Notes: generated from the sequence alone by a model not told the origin. Shown: positions 30,111-40,990, numbered from the stretch's first letter. The stretch is DNA of 64,000 bases from Cystobacter ferrugineus (GCF_001887355.1 NZ_MPIN01000009.1:124001-188000); one strand, 5' to 3'. Translations and numbers: made by a program.

Positions 30111-30461
30111 ATGACATCGGAGGAACTGGTTGAGCAATTCGCCCTGAACGTGGCCGCGCAGACCGAAGCCATCTGGCGGGGAGACTCCAGGACTGGGAAC
30201 AAGCACGCCAGGAAATACGGTGCCGCAGTCGATAAGCTCTTCGCCCATGGTGATGCCGGGCGTGATGCGCTCCTCGTGCTGCTCAAGCATGAACGCATGG
30301 ACGTGCGCGTCATGGCCGCCGCGCATCTGCTCCGCTATCGGACCGCCGAGGCCAAAGCGGTTCTGGAGGAAGCCGCCAAGGGCCAAGGTCTGGTGCCCTT
30401 CGAAGCCGGGCAAGCACTCAAGCGATGGGAAGAAGGTACCTGGGCCCTCGATCCCGGGTAG
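30111..30461 (+). CDS. DUF2019 domain protein
   Basis: The 116-residue product from ATG 30111 starts MTSEELVEQFALNVAAQTEA and continues with paired helices (RDALLVLLKHERMDVRVMAA, EAKAVLEEAAKGQ) that read as short HEAT-like repeats, the pattern of DUF2019. A ribosome-binding site of the GGGCAGG kind precedes it weakly. The open frame runs 114 codons upstream through the transposase fragment, so that extension is discarded. DUF2019 genes often sit near immunity-type genes in myxobacteria (from memory), and a role in protection from a toxin is a guess from context. Confidence 0.7.
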   Translation: MTSEELVEQFALNVAAQTEAIWRGDSRTGNKHARKYGAAVDKLFAHGDAGRDALLVLLKHERMDVRVMAAAHLLRYRTAEAKAVLEEAAKGQGLVPFEAGQALKRWEEGTWALDPG

Positions 30462-30561
30462 CTACAGGACATGACCTCCCCGGGAGACCACGTGCCATGA
30501 CCTCTTGAGTCACGTCCGACGATCTGCTACGACGTGCCTACTTCCAAAGTAAGGAGGACGC

Positions 30562-31347
30562 GTGGCGGACGGGAAGAGCATCGCGGGTGGATGGATGGGA
30601 CCCTTCCACCTCGTCAGGAAGTGCGAAGAGGTAGGTCCGGACCTGGGTCTCCTCTACGAGGCACGGCATGTGGGCACGGGGACGGCGGCCTTGATGCTAC
30701 GGCTGGGTGAGCACGTGGACTGGCAGCCCGAGGGCCCGTGGCGGGTGCAACTCACGTGTCGGCCAACCCCCACCCGGGTGACTTTGGAGGTCAAGCAGGC
30801 GCCCTCACCGGCAACGGTATCGGAACTGGCCAACATCCTCGTCCTGATGGCGGCCTCGGTCGAACGCGTGGAGAACAGCGCCCAGGTCCAAGCCCACCTC
30901 GCACGAGGCTCGGCGGGATTCGTCCAGCAATGGGCGGGACGTGCTCGCCGCCTCGGAAGTTCCTGGAAGGGGTTCGCGGTCGCGGGACTGGCCATGGTCA
31001 CACTGGGGTTCTGGCTCCACGAGGCGAGGGATGCTGAATACGCACGGACACAGACCCTGGCCGAGCCAACACTGACCGACATCCCAGAGGGCAATGAACC
31101 CCATCTGGTCAATGTCGATGAGTTGTACCAGGGACTCATCGCCTACCCTTTGCCCTCGAAGCCCTTCAAGGATCAGGCAACAGCGCCTTGTAGGCCCAAG
31201 GTGGGCGAAGTGGAGATCAATGGTGGTTGCTGGCTGGAACTCGCCCGGCGGCCTCCATGCACGGAACTCCAGGCGGAGTACCAAGGCAAATGCTATCTTC
31301 CTACTTCAAAGAAACGGGACCGATTGCCCCAATCCAGCCATCCTTGA
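30562..31347 (+). CDS. Membrane protein resembling the C-terminal part of a myxobacterial Ser/Thr protein kinase
   Basis: A GTG start with AAGGAGGA (30551-30558) gives 261 residues. Residues 1-120 have no kinase motifs (no GxGxxG, HRD or DFG). One transmembrane helix is at about 140-158 (GFAVAGLAMVTLGFWL). The tail (CRPKVGEVEINGGCWLELAR, PPCTELQAEYQGKCYLP) matches the extracytoplasmic end I recognise from large myxobacterial STPKs, including its paired Cys. So it is either a natural kinase-less sensor module or a kinase whose catalytic domain was replaced. It ends 10 bp from the convergent 2H phosphoesterase gene. Confidence 0.65.
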   Translation: MADGKSIAGGWMGPFHLVRKCEEVGPDLGLLYEARHVGTGTAALMLRLGEHVDWQPEGPWRVQLTCRPTPTRVTLEVKQAPSPATVSELANILVLMAASVERVENSAQVQAHLARGSAGFVQQWAGRARRLGSSWKGFAVAGLAMVTLGFWLHEARDAEYARTQTLAEPTLTDIPEGNEPHLVNVDELYQGLIAYPLPSKPFKDQATAPCRPKVGEVEINGGCWLELARRPPCTELQAEYQGKCYLPTSKKRDRLPQSSHP

Positions 31348-31357
31348 AGACTGTCTT

Positions 31358-31867
31358 TCAAACAGGATGGATAAGGAATGGCACTTCGGCTTCCAATGCC
31401 CAGGGCCCGTTCAGGTAGCGCCACAATTGAAAGCCCTCGCCTCGCGCCGTGAAGGGCGAGAAGTCCGCCGTCAGCAAGGCCTTCAAGGCACGGGCCTCCT
31501 CTGGAGTGACCTTGTTCTGCACCGTCACGTGCGGGCGGAATCCCTGCCGATCCTGGGGCGTCAGCCAATGCGGCCATCGCCGGGCCAGCTCCGCGCGCAA
31601 GGAATTCAATGGCGGCGAGGCCAACTCGAACGCCACCCCGCGCCCCAGCGAGCACAGGCCCGTCACCTGCAACTCCACCGCGGCCGTGGGCGCCACCGCG
31701 CGCAGGTCCGCCTCTACCCTGCCCCGCTCCTCTCCGGGCAGGTGGTGGAACAGTGTCAGGTGCGCGGAGAGGTGGTTGAGCTTCGTCGGGAAGTGCTCCC
31801 GGCGCAGGCGGTCGAAGCGGGCGAAGGTGTCCGCGTCGAGCTTCAAGGTCACGATGAGTGGCTCCAT
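31358..31867 (-). CDS. 2'-5' RNA ligase-family (2H phosphoesterase) protein
   Basis: The 169-residue protein contains both 2H motifs, HLTL in NHLSAHLTLFHHLP (about 32-45) and HVTV in RPHVTVQNKV (about 111-120). These provide the two catalytic histidines of the cyclic phosphodiesterase/RNA ligase-like fold. Family members open 2',3'-cyclic phosphates or process RNA ends. The physiological substrate is unknown. It is 38 bp downstream of the large membrane glycosyltransferase gene on the same strand. Confidence 0.85.
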   Translation of the reverse strand: MEPLIVTLKLDADTFARFDRLRREHFPTKLNHLSAHLTLFHHLPGEERGRVEADLRAVAPTAAVELQVTGLCSLGRGVAFELASPPLNSLRAELARRWPHWLTPQDRQGFRPHVTVQNKVTPEEARALKALLTADFSPFTARGEGFQLWRYLNGPWALEAEVPFLIHPV

Positions 31868-31905
31868 CCGCCTCCCCTTCCTTCAGCATCGAGGCGCCCG
31901 GCCGA

Positions 31906-33999
31906 TCACGCCCCTACTTCCACCGCCTGTCCCTCACGCACGGCCCGCTCGGACACCCGGGCGGTGCCTCCGCCTCCCTCACATTGGACGCGGTACGCGT
32001 CCCGGGCGAGCACATCCGACTCGCGGGTGCCCCGGTCCGTTGGATAGGCCACGCGCAGCGTGAAGCCGCCCTCTGGACTCGCGGTGGTATGGGGCTCGTA
32101 CCGGAGCAGCCCTCCCCTCCCCGTCTCCAGCTCCAACGAGGCCGTCACGGACGCGCCGGGTGCGCACCGGCCGCGCAGCACCGCTCCGGGCACGACCTCG
32201 AACACGCGGGCATGGGGCAGATCCGGATGCAGGCGGCGCGACTCGGCCGAGTCATGCACGAGGCGGAAGCGCGTGCTCGCGGCCCGCGCTCCCGTGGCGA
32301 GCCCCGCGTGCTCCCGCAGCCAGAAGGCGAGCGTGTCGGACAGCTTCACCTCGGGGCGTCCCAGCACCCCATCCATGGGAGTGAGCAGCAGGTAGCGCGC
32401 GGACGACGCCCGCGCGAGCGCATAGGCCTCCTCCTCGGACGTCGCGCCAAGCACCGCGCTGGCCCGGGCGTTGGCCTCCTGGTGCACCGGCACCTGGGAG
32501 AAGGGCGTGGCCACCGCGGGGCGCTCGGCCCACAGCACCAGCAGGTGCCCCATGTCATAGGGCGCGATGACGCTCCAGGCCGGGCGGACACTCGCGTCCC
32601 ATGGCGGCGAGGGCGCGGGCGTGTGCTCGCGCATCCACTCCATCGTGGAGCGCACGCGGGCGATGGGACTGGCGTCGGGTTGTCTCGGGTGCGGCAGGGC
32701 CCCGGCGAGCAGGGGCAGTCCCGCGAGCCCCAGGGCCCCGGCCGAGACGCGCCGGACACGAGGGGCCGCGCCGCGCCACAGGCCCTCCCACCCCACGGCG
32801 ATGCACAGGGCCGCGCACCCCATCAGCGGTTGGGAGAAGCGGGCCTGGAGCAGCGCGGCGGCACCGAGCGAGAGCGCGCCGAGCACCATGGGCGCGGCGC
32901 TCGCGTCCCGCTCCTTCCATGCCCGCGCGCTCGCGGCGACGAGCCCCACCGGCAGCAGCACCAGCACCGGGCCAAGCAACTGCCCGGCGAACTCCGGATC
33001 CTTCCACAGCGGCGTGGACTCCATGACGACGGCGAGGAGCGGATCCCCCAACCGCAGGTGATGCCAGGCCCGTGTCAGCTCCGGCAGCAGCGGCACGGCA
33101 CACGGCACGGCGAGGCCGAGCGACAGCCACCCGCCGCCGCGGCGCTCCAGGAGCAGGGCCAGTCCCGAGGCCCCGCACCACAGCCCCAGGGCGAACAGGG
33201 GCGAGAAGGCGGTGAGGCCGTGGTAGGCGAGCGACCGGGGCTCGCCGAACAGCACCACGCCCAGGGCCAGCACTCCGGCGGTCCCCAGGCCCAGGGCGAG
33301 CCCCACCCGCCCCACGCCCGCCCCCACCCGCTCGCGCTGGAGCCACGCGGCGACGGGGAGCGAGGCGGCGAGGCCCGGCAGCAGGACGAAGCCGCTGGTG
33401 GTCAGCAGCGGCGCGAGCCCCAGCACCGCGCCCGTGACGGCACCGAGCGCGACACCGCGCGTCTTCAATGCCTGGCCGAGCAGCAGCGCGCAGAGGGCGG
33501 CGAGGAAGGGCTCGTGGACATGGTGGTCCGCGTTGCCGAGCGCCCCCGCCTCCACCGCCGCCGGCACCAGGGCCAGCAGGGCGAGCACCCCGAGGGCGAC
33601 GGCCTCGCCGCGCCAGCGCCTCACGAGGAGTGACAGCAGGCCCAACCCGCAGAGCGAGAGCAGCGGATCCACCCAGGCGGCGGCGCGCTCGGGCACCTCG
33701 GGGCCGAGCCACACGAAGAGGGCCACGAGCCAGGTGTGCAGGGGAGGCCAGATGATGGACGCGCCGGTGGGGGCGTTGATGTACGGATCGAAGGGCGCGA
33801 AACGGGGGAAGGCGGCCTGTTGGAGGTGGGCGAAGCGCACGTAGTAGTGCGAGTCCGTGGCGACCAGCTCCACGTGCTCCCCCGCGAAGACGTTGCGCAC
33901 GTCCGCGAGCCGGGCGCAGGCGGCCAGCGCGAGCAGCGAGAACCAGACGAACCCGAAAGCCAGGGCGCGTCTGGAGGGGAAGTGTCGGGGAGGGAGCAT
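31906..33999 (-). CDS. STT3/PglB-like multi-pass membrane glycosyltransferase
   Basis: From ATG 33997-33999 the product has 697 residues, with about a dozen membrane helices in the first 430 and a soluble C-terminal domain. A DSHYYVRF stretch early in the first extracytoplasmic loop corresponds to the acidic motif of GT-C oligosaccharyltransferases. The STT3 signature WWDYG is not intact; APYDMGH (in WSVIAPYDMGHLLVLW) stands in its place. It should use a lipid-linked sugar donor on the periplasmic face, but whether it glycosylates protein or lipid is not clear. The long upstream frame overlaps the divergent xylF region and is rejected. Confidence 0.75.
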   Translation of the reverse strand: MLPPRHFPSRRALAFGFVWFSLLALAACARLADVRNVFAGEHVELVATDSHYYVRFAHLQQAAFPRFAPFDPYINAPTGASIIWPPLHTWLVALFVWLGPEVPERAAAWVDPLLSLCGLGLLSLLVRRWRGEAVALGVLALLALVPAAVEAGALGNADHHVHEPFLAALCALLLGQALKTRGVALGAVTGAVLGLAPLLTTSGFVLLPGLAASLPVAAWLQRERVGAGVGRVGLALGLGTAGVLALGVVLFGEPRSLAYHGLTAFSPLFALGLWCGASGLALLLERRGGGWLSLGLAVPCAVPLLPELTRAWHHLRLGDPLLAVVMESTPLWKDPEFAGQLLGPVLVLLPVGLVAASARAWKERDASAAPMVLGALSLGAAALLQARFSQPLMGCAALCIAVGWEGLWRGAAPRVRRVSAGALGLAGLPLLAGALPHPRQPDASPIARVRSTMEWMREHTPAPSPPWDASVRPAWSVIAPYDMGHLLVLWAERPAVATPFSQVPVHQEANARASAVLGATSEEEAYALARASSARYLLLTPMDGVLGRPEVKLSDTLAFWLREHAGLATGARAASTRFRLVHDSAESRRLHPDLPHARVFEVVPGAVLRGRCAPGASVTASLELETGRGGLLRYEPHTTASPEGGFTLRVAYPTDRGTRESDVLARDAYRVQCEGGGGTARVSERAVREGQAVEVGA

Positions 34000-34157
34000 C
34001 AACTTTTGAGAGAGTCTACTTCCGGACGGATTTCCCGGCCCTACGCCGCAGTGCGGCATCGGACTATGACTTGCAGCGGCCCGAGGGGACGGGGAGGATG
34101 CGCGCGCCTTTGTCGCTCCCGACACGGTTTTTTCACCAGAACGAGGCACAAGTGAAC

Positions 34158-35267
34158 ATGCGCTACTTTCCCCCATTCGGCGCCTCGGCGCTCGCGGCCC
34201 TGATGCTCTTGACTCCGGGCTGCAAGGACAACAAGGAGACCACCCCGGCGGGCGGCGGTGCTCCGGCCAAGCCGGCGGGCGCGAAGATCGCCCTGCTGCT
34301 GCCCGAGTCCAAGACGTCGCGGTACGAGTCGCATGACCGGCCGCACTTCGAGCGCAAGGTGAAGGAGCTGTGCGCCGAGTGCGAGGTCATCTACAGCAAC
34401 GCGGATCAGGACGCGGCCAAGCAGCAGAACCAGGCCGAGGCGGCCATCACCAACGGCGCGCAGGTGCTGGTGCTGGATCCGGTGGACGCGGCGTCCGCGG
34501 CGGCCATCGTGGGGCGCGCGCGTCAGTCCAAGGCGACGGTCATCAGCTATGACCGCCTCATCGCCCAGGCGGACCTGGACTACTACATCTCCTTCGACAA
34601 CGAGAAGGTGGGCAAGCTGCAGGGCCAGGCGCTCGCGGACAAGCTCAAGGCGGACGGCAAGGCGGACGGCACCATCGTCGTCATCAACGGCTCGCCCACC
34701 GACAGCAACGCGGCGATGTTCAAGGCCGGCGCGCACAGCGTGCTGGACGGCAGCGGCTTGAAGATCGGCGCCGAGTACGACACGCCGGACTGGAGCCCGG
34801 ACAAGGCGCAGCAGCAGATGGAGCAGGCCATCACCCAGCTCGGCAAGGACAAGATCGTCGGCGTGTACTGCGCCAACGACGGCACCGCGGGTGGAGCCAT
34901 CGCCGCGATGAAGGCCGCGGGCATCAACCCCCTGCCCCCCGTGACGGGCCAGGACGCGGAGCTCGCGGGCATCCAGCGCATCGTCGCCGGTGAGCAGTAC
35001 ATGACGGTGTACAAGGCGATCAAGGCCGAGGCCGAGGCGGCCGCGGAGCTGGCGGTGGCGCTCGCGCGCGGTGGCCAGCCCCCGGCGGGCAAGATCAACG
35101 CCAAGGTCAACAACGGCCAGAAGGACGTGCCCTCCGTGCTGCTCACGCCGGTGGCGGTGACCAAGGACAACATCAAGTCCACCATCGTGGCCGATGGCTT
35201 CTGGACGACGGCGCAGATCTGCGAGGGCTCCTTCCAGGCGGCCTGTGCGCAGGCGCAGCTGCAGTAA
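34158..35267 (+). CDS. xylF: Xylose-type sugar ABC transporter substrate-binding lipoprotein
   Basis: The 369-residue protein is a type I periplasmic binding protein closely following E. coli XylF along its length (ISYDRLIAQADLDYYISFDN, GQDAELAGIQRIVAGEQYMT, KDVPSVLLTPVAVTKDNIKS). It starts with a lipoprotein signal (LLTPGC, Cys22), so it is tethered rather than free. It should bind xylose or a related pentose and deliver it to the permease. It heads a three-gene operon with an ATPase 15 bp downstream and a permease. No xylose catabolic gene or XylR is in view. Confidence 0.88.
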   Translation: MRYFPPFGASALAALMLLTPGCKDNKETTPAGGGAPAKPAGAKIALLLPESKTSRYESHDRPHFERKVKELCAECEVIYSNADQDAAKQQNQAEAAITNGAQVLVLDPVDAASAAAIVGRARQSKATVISYDRLIAQADLDYYISFDNEKVGKLQGQALADKLKADGKADGTIVVINGSPTDSNAAMFKAGAHSVLDGSGLKIGAEYDTPDWSPDKAQQQMEQAITQLGKDKIVGVYCANDGTAGGAIAAMKAAGINPLPPVTGQDAELAGIQRIVAGEQYMTVYKAIKAEAEAAAELAVALARGGQPPAGKINAKVNNGQKDVPSVLLTPVAVTKDNIKSTIVADGFWTTAQICEGSFQAACAQAQLQ

Positions 35268-35282
35268 GGACACGAGGCACCC

Positions 35283-36056
35283 ATGACGGCGACCGCGCTG
35301 CTGGCGCTCCGCAACATCTCCAAGCGATTCGGGGCCGTTCAGGCCCTCAGCCAGGTGGACTTCGAGGTCCACCCGGGTGAGGTCGTGGCCCTGGTGGGAG
35401 ACAACGGGGCGGGAAAATCAACCCTTGTCAAAATCATCTCGGGCAGCATTCCCATCGACGAGGGAGAGGTCCTCTTCGACGGAAAACCCGTGACGCTGGG
35501 GACGCCCAAGCGCTCATCGGCGCTCGGAATCGCCACCGTGTATCAGGACCTCGCGCTGTGCGACAACCTGGACGTGGTGGGCAACCTGTACCTCGGTCAC
35601 GAGGAGGGGAACGCCTTTGGCTGGTTGGATGAGACGGCCATGGAGCAGCGCGCCTCGTCGCTGCTCAAGACGCTGGCGGTGAGCATCCCCAGCGTGCGCA
35701 CGCAGGTGGCGGCGCTGTCGGGTGGTCAGCGGCAGACCATCGCCGTGGCGCGCGCGATGATGGGCTCGCCCCGGGTCGTGCTCCTGGACGAGCCCACCGC
35801 GGCGCTCGGCGTGGCGCAGACCCGGCAGGTGCTCGATCTCATCCGGCGGCTGCGCGAGCAGGGGCTGGGCGTGGTCGTCATCAGCCACAACATGATGGAC
35901 GTGTTCTCGGTGGCCGACCGCATCATCGTGATGCGGCTGGGCAAGCGCGTGGCGACGTTCGACGTGAAGAACGTGAAGGAAGTGGATGTCGTCGCCGCCA
36001 TCACCGGCGCCCGGCCCGCGCAGGTCGCCAGTACGCTGAAGATGGAGGAAGCATGA
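35283..36056 (+). CDS. Sugar ABC transporter ATP-binding protein, single-domain (CUT2)
   Basis: The 257-residue protein has one complete ABC cassette: Walker A GDNGAGKST, signature LSGGQRQTIAVARA and Walker B VVLLDEPTAALG, with the switch His in VISHNM. E. coli XylG is a fused double cassette of about 510 residues; this one is half that length and would act as a dimer, like FrcA. It powers the XylF/XylH-type uptake system. Its stop overlaps the permease start by ATGA. Confidence 0.92.
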   Translation: MTATALLALRNISKRFGAVQALSQVDFEVHPGEVVALVGDNGAGKSTLVKIISGSIPIDEGEVLFDGKPVTLGTPKRSSALGIATVYQDLALCDNLDVVGNLYLGHEEGNAFGWLDETAMEQRASSLLKTLAVSIPSVRTQVAALSGGQRQTIAVARAMMGSPRVVLLDEPTAALGVAQTRQVLDLIRRLREQGLGVVVISHNMMDVFSVADRIIVMRLGKRVATFDVKNVKEVDVVAAITGARPAQVASTLKMEEA

Positions 36057-37282
36057 GCTCCGTGAATCAATCCGCGATCGACCCCCGGTTGATCCAGGAC
36101 GCGCCGGGCCTGGCCGGAGCGTGGGCGGGGTTCCGCCGCCGCGTCTCCCAGGGTGAGCTGGGCAGCCTGCCCGTCATCATCGGCCTGAGCGCCATCTGGA
36201 TCATCTTCTACATGGCCAACGAGCGGTTCCTGTCGGCCATCAACCTCACCAACCTGATGCTGCAGATCTCCGCCATGGGGATGATCTCCGCGGGCATCGT
36301 CCTCATCCTGCTGCTCGGGGAGACGGACCTGTCGGCGGGTGCCGTGAGCGGCCTGGCCGCGGCGGTGATGACCATCCTCAACGTGAAGATGCACGTGCCG
36401 GCCGTGCCCGCGCTGCTCGCGGGACTCGCCACGGGCGCGGCGATCGGCGCCTTCCAGGGCACGTGGGTGACACGCTTCAAGGTGCCCTCCTTCGTGGTCA
36501 CCCTGGCGGGCTCGCTCGCCTGGCAGGGCGCGCTGTTCTCCGTGCTGGGCTCCACCGGCAGCGTGAACCTGTACGATCCGGTCATCACCGGGCTGACCTC
36601 GACGTTCTTCTCCACCCCCGTGTCGTGGGCGATCGTGGCGGTCATCATCGGCACCTACGTGGGCAGCGTGTTCCTGGAGCGGCGGCGGCGCGCGGCGCTG
36701 GGGCTGGTCCAGGCGCCCCTGCGCAACGTGGCCATCCGGATGATCATCATCTGCGGCGCGGTGGTGACGGCGGTGAGCATCTTCACGCAAGACCGCGGCT
36801 TGCCCCTGGCCACGCTCATCTTCGCGGGCGTGGTGGTGGCGCTGGAGCTGCTCTTGCGCAACACGCGCTTTGGCCGCCACGTGTTCGCCGTGGGCGGCAA
36901 CGCCGAGGCGGCGCGCCGGGCGGGCATCCGCGTGGAGTTCATCCGCATCACCATCTTCGCGATGGGCTCCACGCTGGCGGCCGCCGGCGGCATGCTCGCC
37001 GCCTCGCGTCTGCTCGCGGTCAATCAGTCCTCGGGCAGCGGCGACGTGCTGCTCAACTCCATCGGCGCGGCGGTCATCGGCGGCACCAGCCTCTTCGGCG
37101 GGCGCGGCTCGGCCTGGTCGGCGATTCTCGGCGCGCTGGTCATCGGCTCCATCGCCAACGGCATGGATCTGCTGGCCTTCTCCTCGTCGGTGAAGTTCAT
37201 GGTGACGGGCAGCGTGCTGCTCGTGGCCGCCTCGGTCGACGCGGTGTCCCGCCGCGGACGCCAGGCCGCCGGCCGGGCGTGA
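36053..37282 (+). CDS. xylH: Sugar ABC transporter permease, XylH type
   Basis: The 409-residue inner-membrane protein has about ten or eleven hydrophobic segments and the CUT2 permease signature region RNTRFGRHVFAVGGNAEAARRAGI, followed by SIGAAVIGGTSLFGGRGS. It forms the channel of the pentose importer with the preceding ATPase and XylF. Translation is coupled to the ATPase by a 4-nt overlap. It converges with the zinc exporter gene; a 12-bp palindrome at 37348-37359 lies at the junction. Confidence 0.9.
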   Translation: MSSVNQSAIDPRLIQDAPGLAGAWAGFRRRVSQGELGSLPVIIGLSAIWIIFYMANERFLSAINLTNLMLQISAMGMISAGIVLILLLGETDLSAGAVSGLAAAVMTILNVKMHVPAVPALLAGLATGAAIGAFQGTWVTRFKVPSFVVTLAGSLAWQGALFSVLGSTGSVNLYDPVITGLTSTFFSTPVSWAIVAVIIGTYVGSVFLERRRRAALGLVQAPLRNVAIRMIIICGAVVTAVSIFTQDRGLPLATLIFAGVVVALELLLRNTRFGRHVFAVGGNAEAARRAGIRVEFIRITIFAMGSTLAAAGGMLAASRLLAVNQSSGSGDVLLNSIGAAVIGGTSLFGGRGSAWSAILGALVIGSIANGMDLLAFSSSVKFMVTGSVLLVAASVDAVSRRGRQAAGRA

Positions 37283-37357
37283 GTTGAACCGGAGCCGGCG
37301 CCGCGAGAGGACCCGAAGGCTGGGGTCCACGCGGTGCCGGCCCCCCGGAGCCCGGGC

Positions 37358-38365
37358 TCAGTGCACCTCGCCCACGTGGGCGTAGGTCTCGCTCTCGATC
37401 TGGATCGTCGTGTGATCGATCTTGAAGCGCTCGTAGAGCTCGTGCTTCACGGCGGAGAGGATCTCGTCGTTGTTGCTGACCTTGGGGTCCGCCACCACGA
37501 GGTGCGCCGAGAGCGCGTACATCCCACTGGCGATCGTCCACACGTGCAGGTCATGCACGTCGCGCACGCCCTGCACCTTGAGCAGCAGCTCCTTGACCTG
37601 GGGCATGTCCACGTGCGCGGGCACGGCCTCGAGCAGCACGTCCACCGCGTCACGCACCAGCCGCACCGCCCCCACCACGATCACCACCGAGATGAGCACG
37701 GAGATGAGCGGGTCCACCACGTACCAGCCCGTCAGCCACATCACCCCCGCGCCCACCAGCACGCCCACGCTCGACAGGGTGTCACCCAGCACGTGCAGGA
37801 AGGCCCCGCGCACGTTCATCGAGTGCGTGTGGTGCAGGAAGTTCAGGGCCAGCAGATTGGCGATGAGGCCCACCGTGGCCACCACCGCCATGGGCCCCAG
37901 GCTCACCTCGGAGGGTGAGCGGAAGCGCTCCCAGGCCTCCAGGACGATGCCCACGGTGATGACCAGCAACAGCACGCCGTTGAGCAGCGCGCTGAGGATC
38001 TCCATCCGGTAGTAGCCGTACGTCTTCTTCTGGTCCGCCGGCTTGCCGGAGAACCACAGGGCAAGCAGGCTCAGGCCCAGCGCGCTGATGTCGGTGAGCA
38101 TGTGGCCCGCGTCCGACAGCAGCGCCAGCGAGTGGGTGAGCCAGCCGCCCACGGCCTCCGCCACGGCGATGGTGCCCGTGAGCGCCAGCGCGACGAGCAG
38201 GCGGTTGCGATCCTTGCGCCGCTCCTCCTTCAGGGAAGGAGGAGGGGGTCTCGGGGGTTGTCCATGACCGTGCCCGTGGCCGTGCCCATGGCCGCCACAT
38301 GCCTCTCCGTGCGAGTGATCATGGTCATGGGAGGACGCTGCGTGCGAATGATGAGGAGGAGTCAC
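37358..38365 (-). CDS. Cation diffusion facilitator, probable zinc/cadmium exporter
   Basis: The protein has a His-rich N-terminus (HHSHAASSHDHDHSHGEACG and repeated HG pairs at the start). Six membrane helices and a cytoplasmic C-terminal domain follow. The two HxxxD metal sites are SDAGHMLTD in helix 2 and HVLGD in helix 5. It should export Zn2+ or Cd2+ with proton antiport. The start is uncertain: the GTG at 38363-38365 (335 residues) is taken because it begins just before the His cluster; other GTG codons lie at 38384-38392. The ORF start at 38470 would overlap the divergent regulator. Confidence 0.9.
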   Translation of the reverse strand: MTPPHHSHAASSHDHDHSHGEACGGHGHGHGHGHGQPPRPPPPSLKEERRKDRNRLLVALALTGTIAVAEAVGGWLTHSLALLSDAGHMLTDISALGLSLLALWFSGKPADQKKTYGYYRMEILSALLNGVLLLVITVGIVLEAWERFRSPSEVSLGPMAVVATVGLIANLLALNFLHHTHSMNVRGAFLHVLGDTLSSVGVLVGAGVMWLTGWYVVDPLISVLISVVIVVGAVRLVRDAVDVLLEAVPAHVDMPQVKELLLKVQGVRDVHDLHVWTIASGMYALSAHLVVADPKVSNNDEILSAVKHELYERFKIDHTTIQIESETYAHVGEVH

Positions 38366-38475
38366 GGGTGCAGGGTATGCCACCACGCCCACACGTGGGG
38401 GCGCCAGGTGGGTAGAATCGACGAACCTCGCGAGCTCAAGGTCTCCTCTTGTTGAACATTCCCAGGCCACGGCAA

Positions 38476-40056
<1,581 letters not shown>

Positions 40057-40060
40057 CACC

Positions 40061-40990
40061 ATGAGCGATCTCTTCCGCCAGGACTTCCTCACCGTCCCCG
40101 ATGGGGCGGCGCTGTACTACCAGGTGAGTGGGGCGGGAGAGCCCGGCGCGGTGATGTGCGATGGCCTGGGCTGCGACGGCTTCGTGTGGAAGTACCTCGA
40201 GCCCGCGCTGGCGCGCCATCACCGCGTGCTGCGCTGGCACTACCGGGGCCATGGCCGCTCGGGCGTGCCGGACAGGCGCAACCGCATCGGCATGTCCTAT
40301 ACCTGCGATGACCTCAACCGGGTGATGGACGCGGCGGGGATAAATCAGGCCGTGCTCTTCGGCCACTCCATGGGCGTGCAGGTGGCGCTCGAGTTCCACC
40401 GCCGCTTTCCCGAGCGGGTGAAGGGGCTCGTGCTGGTGTGCGGCAGCTACGGCACCCTGCTCGACACCTTCCACGACGGCCCGCTGCTCAAGCGGCTCTT
40501 CCCCTTCATCAAGTTCACCGTGGAGCACTTCCCGGACCGCGTGGCGCGCCTCACCCGCGCCCTGCTCAGCACCCCGCTGGCCCTGGAAATCGCCCTCTCC
40601 GTGGAGATGAACCGCTCCCTGCTCTCCAAGAGCGACCTCATCCCCTACTTCGCGCACCTGGCCAACATGGACCCGGTCGTCTTCGTGCGCACCCTGCGCT
40701 CGGCCGCCCACCACAATGCCTGGCGGCACCTGCCGCGCGTGAACGTCCCCACCCTCGTCATCGCCGGCAAGCTCGACAAGTTCACCCCCGCCTGGCTGTC
40801 ACGTCGGATGGCCGCCCACATCCCCGGGGCCGAGCTCCTCCTGCTGCCCGAGGGGACTCACGTGGCTCCCCTGGAATACCGGGAAACCGTCGAGCGGCGG
40901 GTGACTCGCTTCCTGAGCGAGCACCGGCTCGTGCCTCCTCCGGCGCGCCACCCCACCTCCAAGCACGAGTACTTCGCCGCCTTCCCGTAG
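40061..40990 (+). CDS. Alpha/beta-fold hydrolase coupled to a sigma54 activator
   Basis: The 309-residue enzyme has the nucleophile elbow LFGHSMGVQ (Ser near 103), an acid in AGKLDKF and the catalytic His in PEGTHVAP. A cap domain (residues about 140-210) carries several hydrophobic helices, suggesting a lipophilic substrate. The ATG follows the activator stop by 4 nt, so the two are co-transcribed and probably act on one response. A 266-bp gap with the typA promoter follows. Confidence 0.88.
   Translation: MSDLFRQDFLTVPDGAALYYQVSGAGEPGAVMCDGLGCDGFVWKYLEPALARHHRVLRWHYRGHGRSGVPDRRNRIGMSYTCDDLNRVMDAAGINQAVLFGHSMGVQVALEFHRRFPERVKGLVLVCGSYGTLLDTFHDGPLLKRLFPFIKFTVEHFPDRVARLTRALLSTPLALEIALSVEMNRSLLSKSDLIPYFAHLANMDPVVFVRTLRSAAHHNAWRHLPRVNVPTLVIAGKLDKFTPAWLSRRMAAHIPGAELLLLPEGTHVAPLEYRETVERRVTRFLSEHRLVPPPARHPTSKHEYFAAFP

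Noticed and set aside
37348-37359. Perfect palindrome GAGCCCGGGCTC at the end of the transporter genes
   Set aside because: Only 12 bp, GC-only and overlapping the stop of the CDF gene; too likely by chance in this DNA to list as a terminator.
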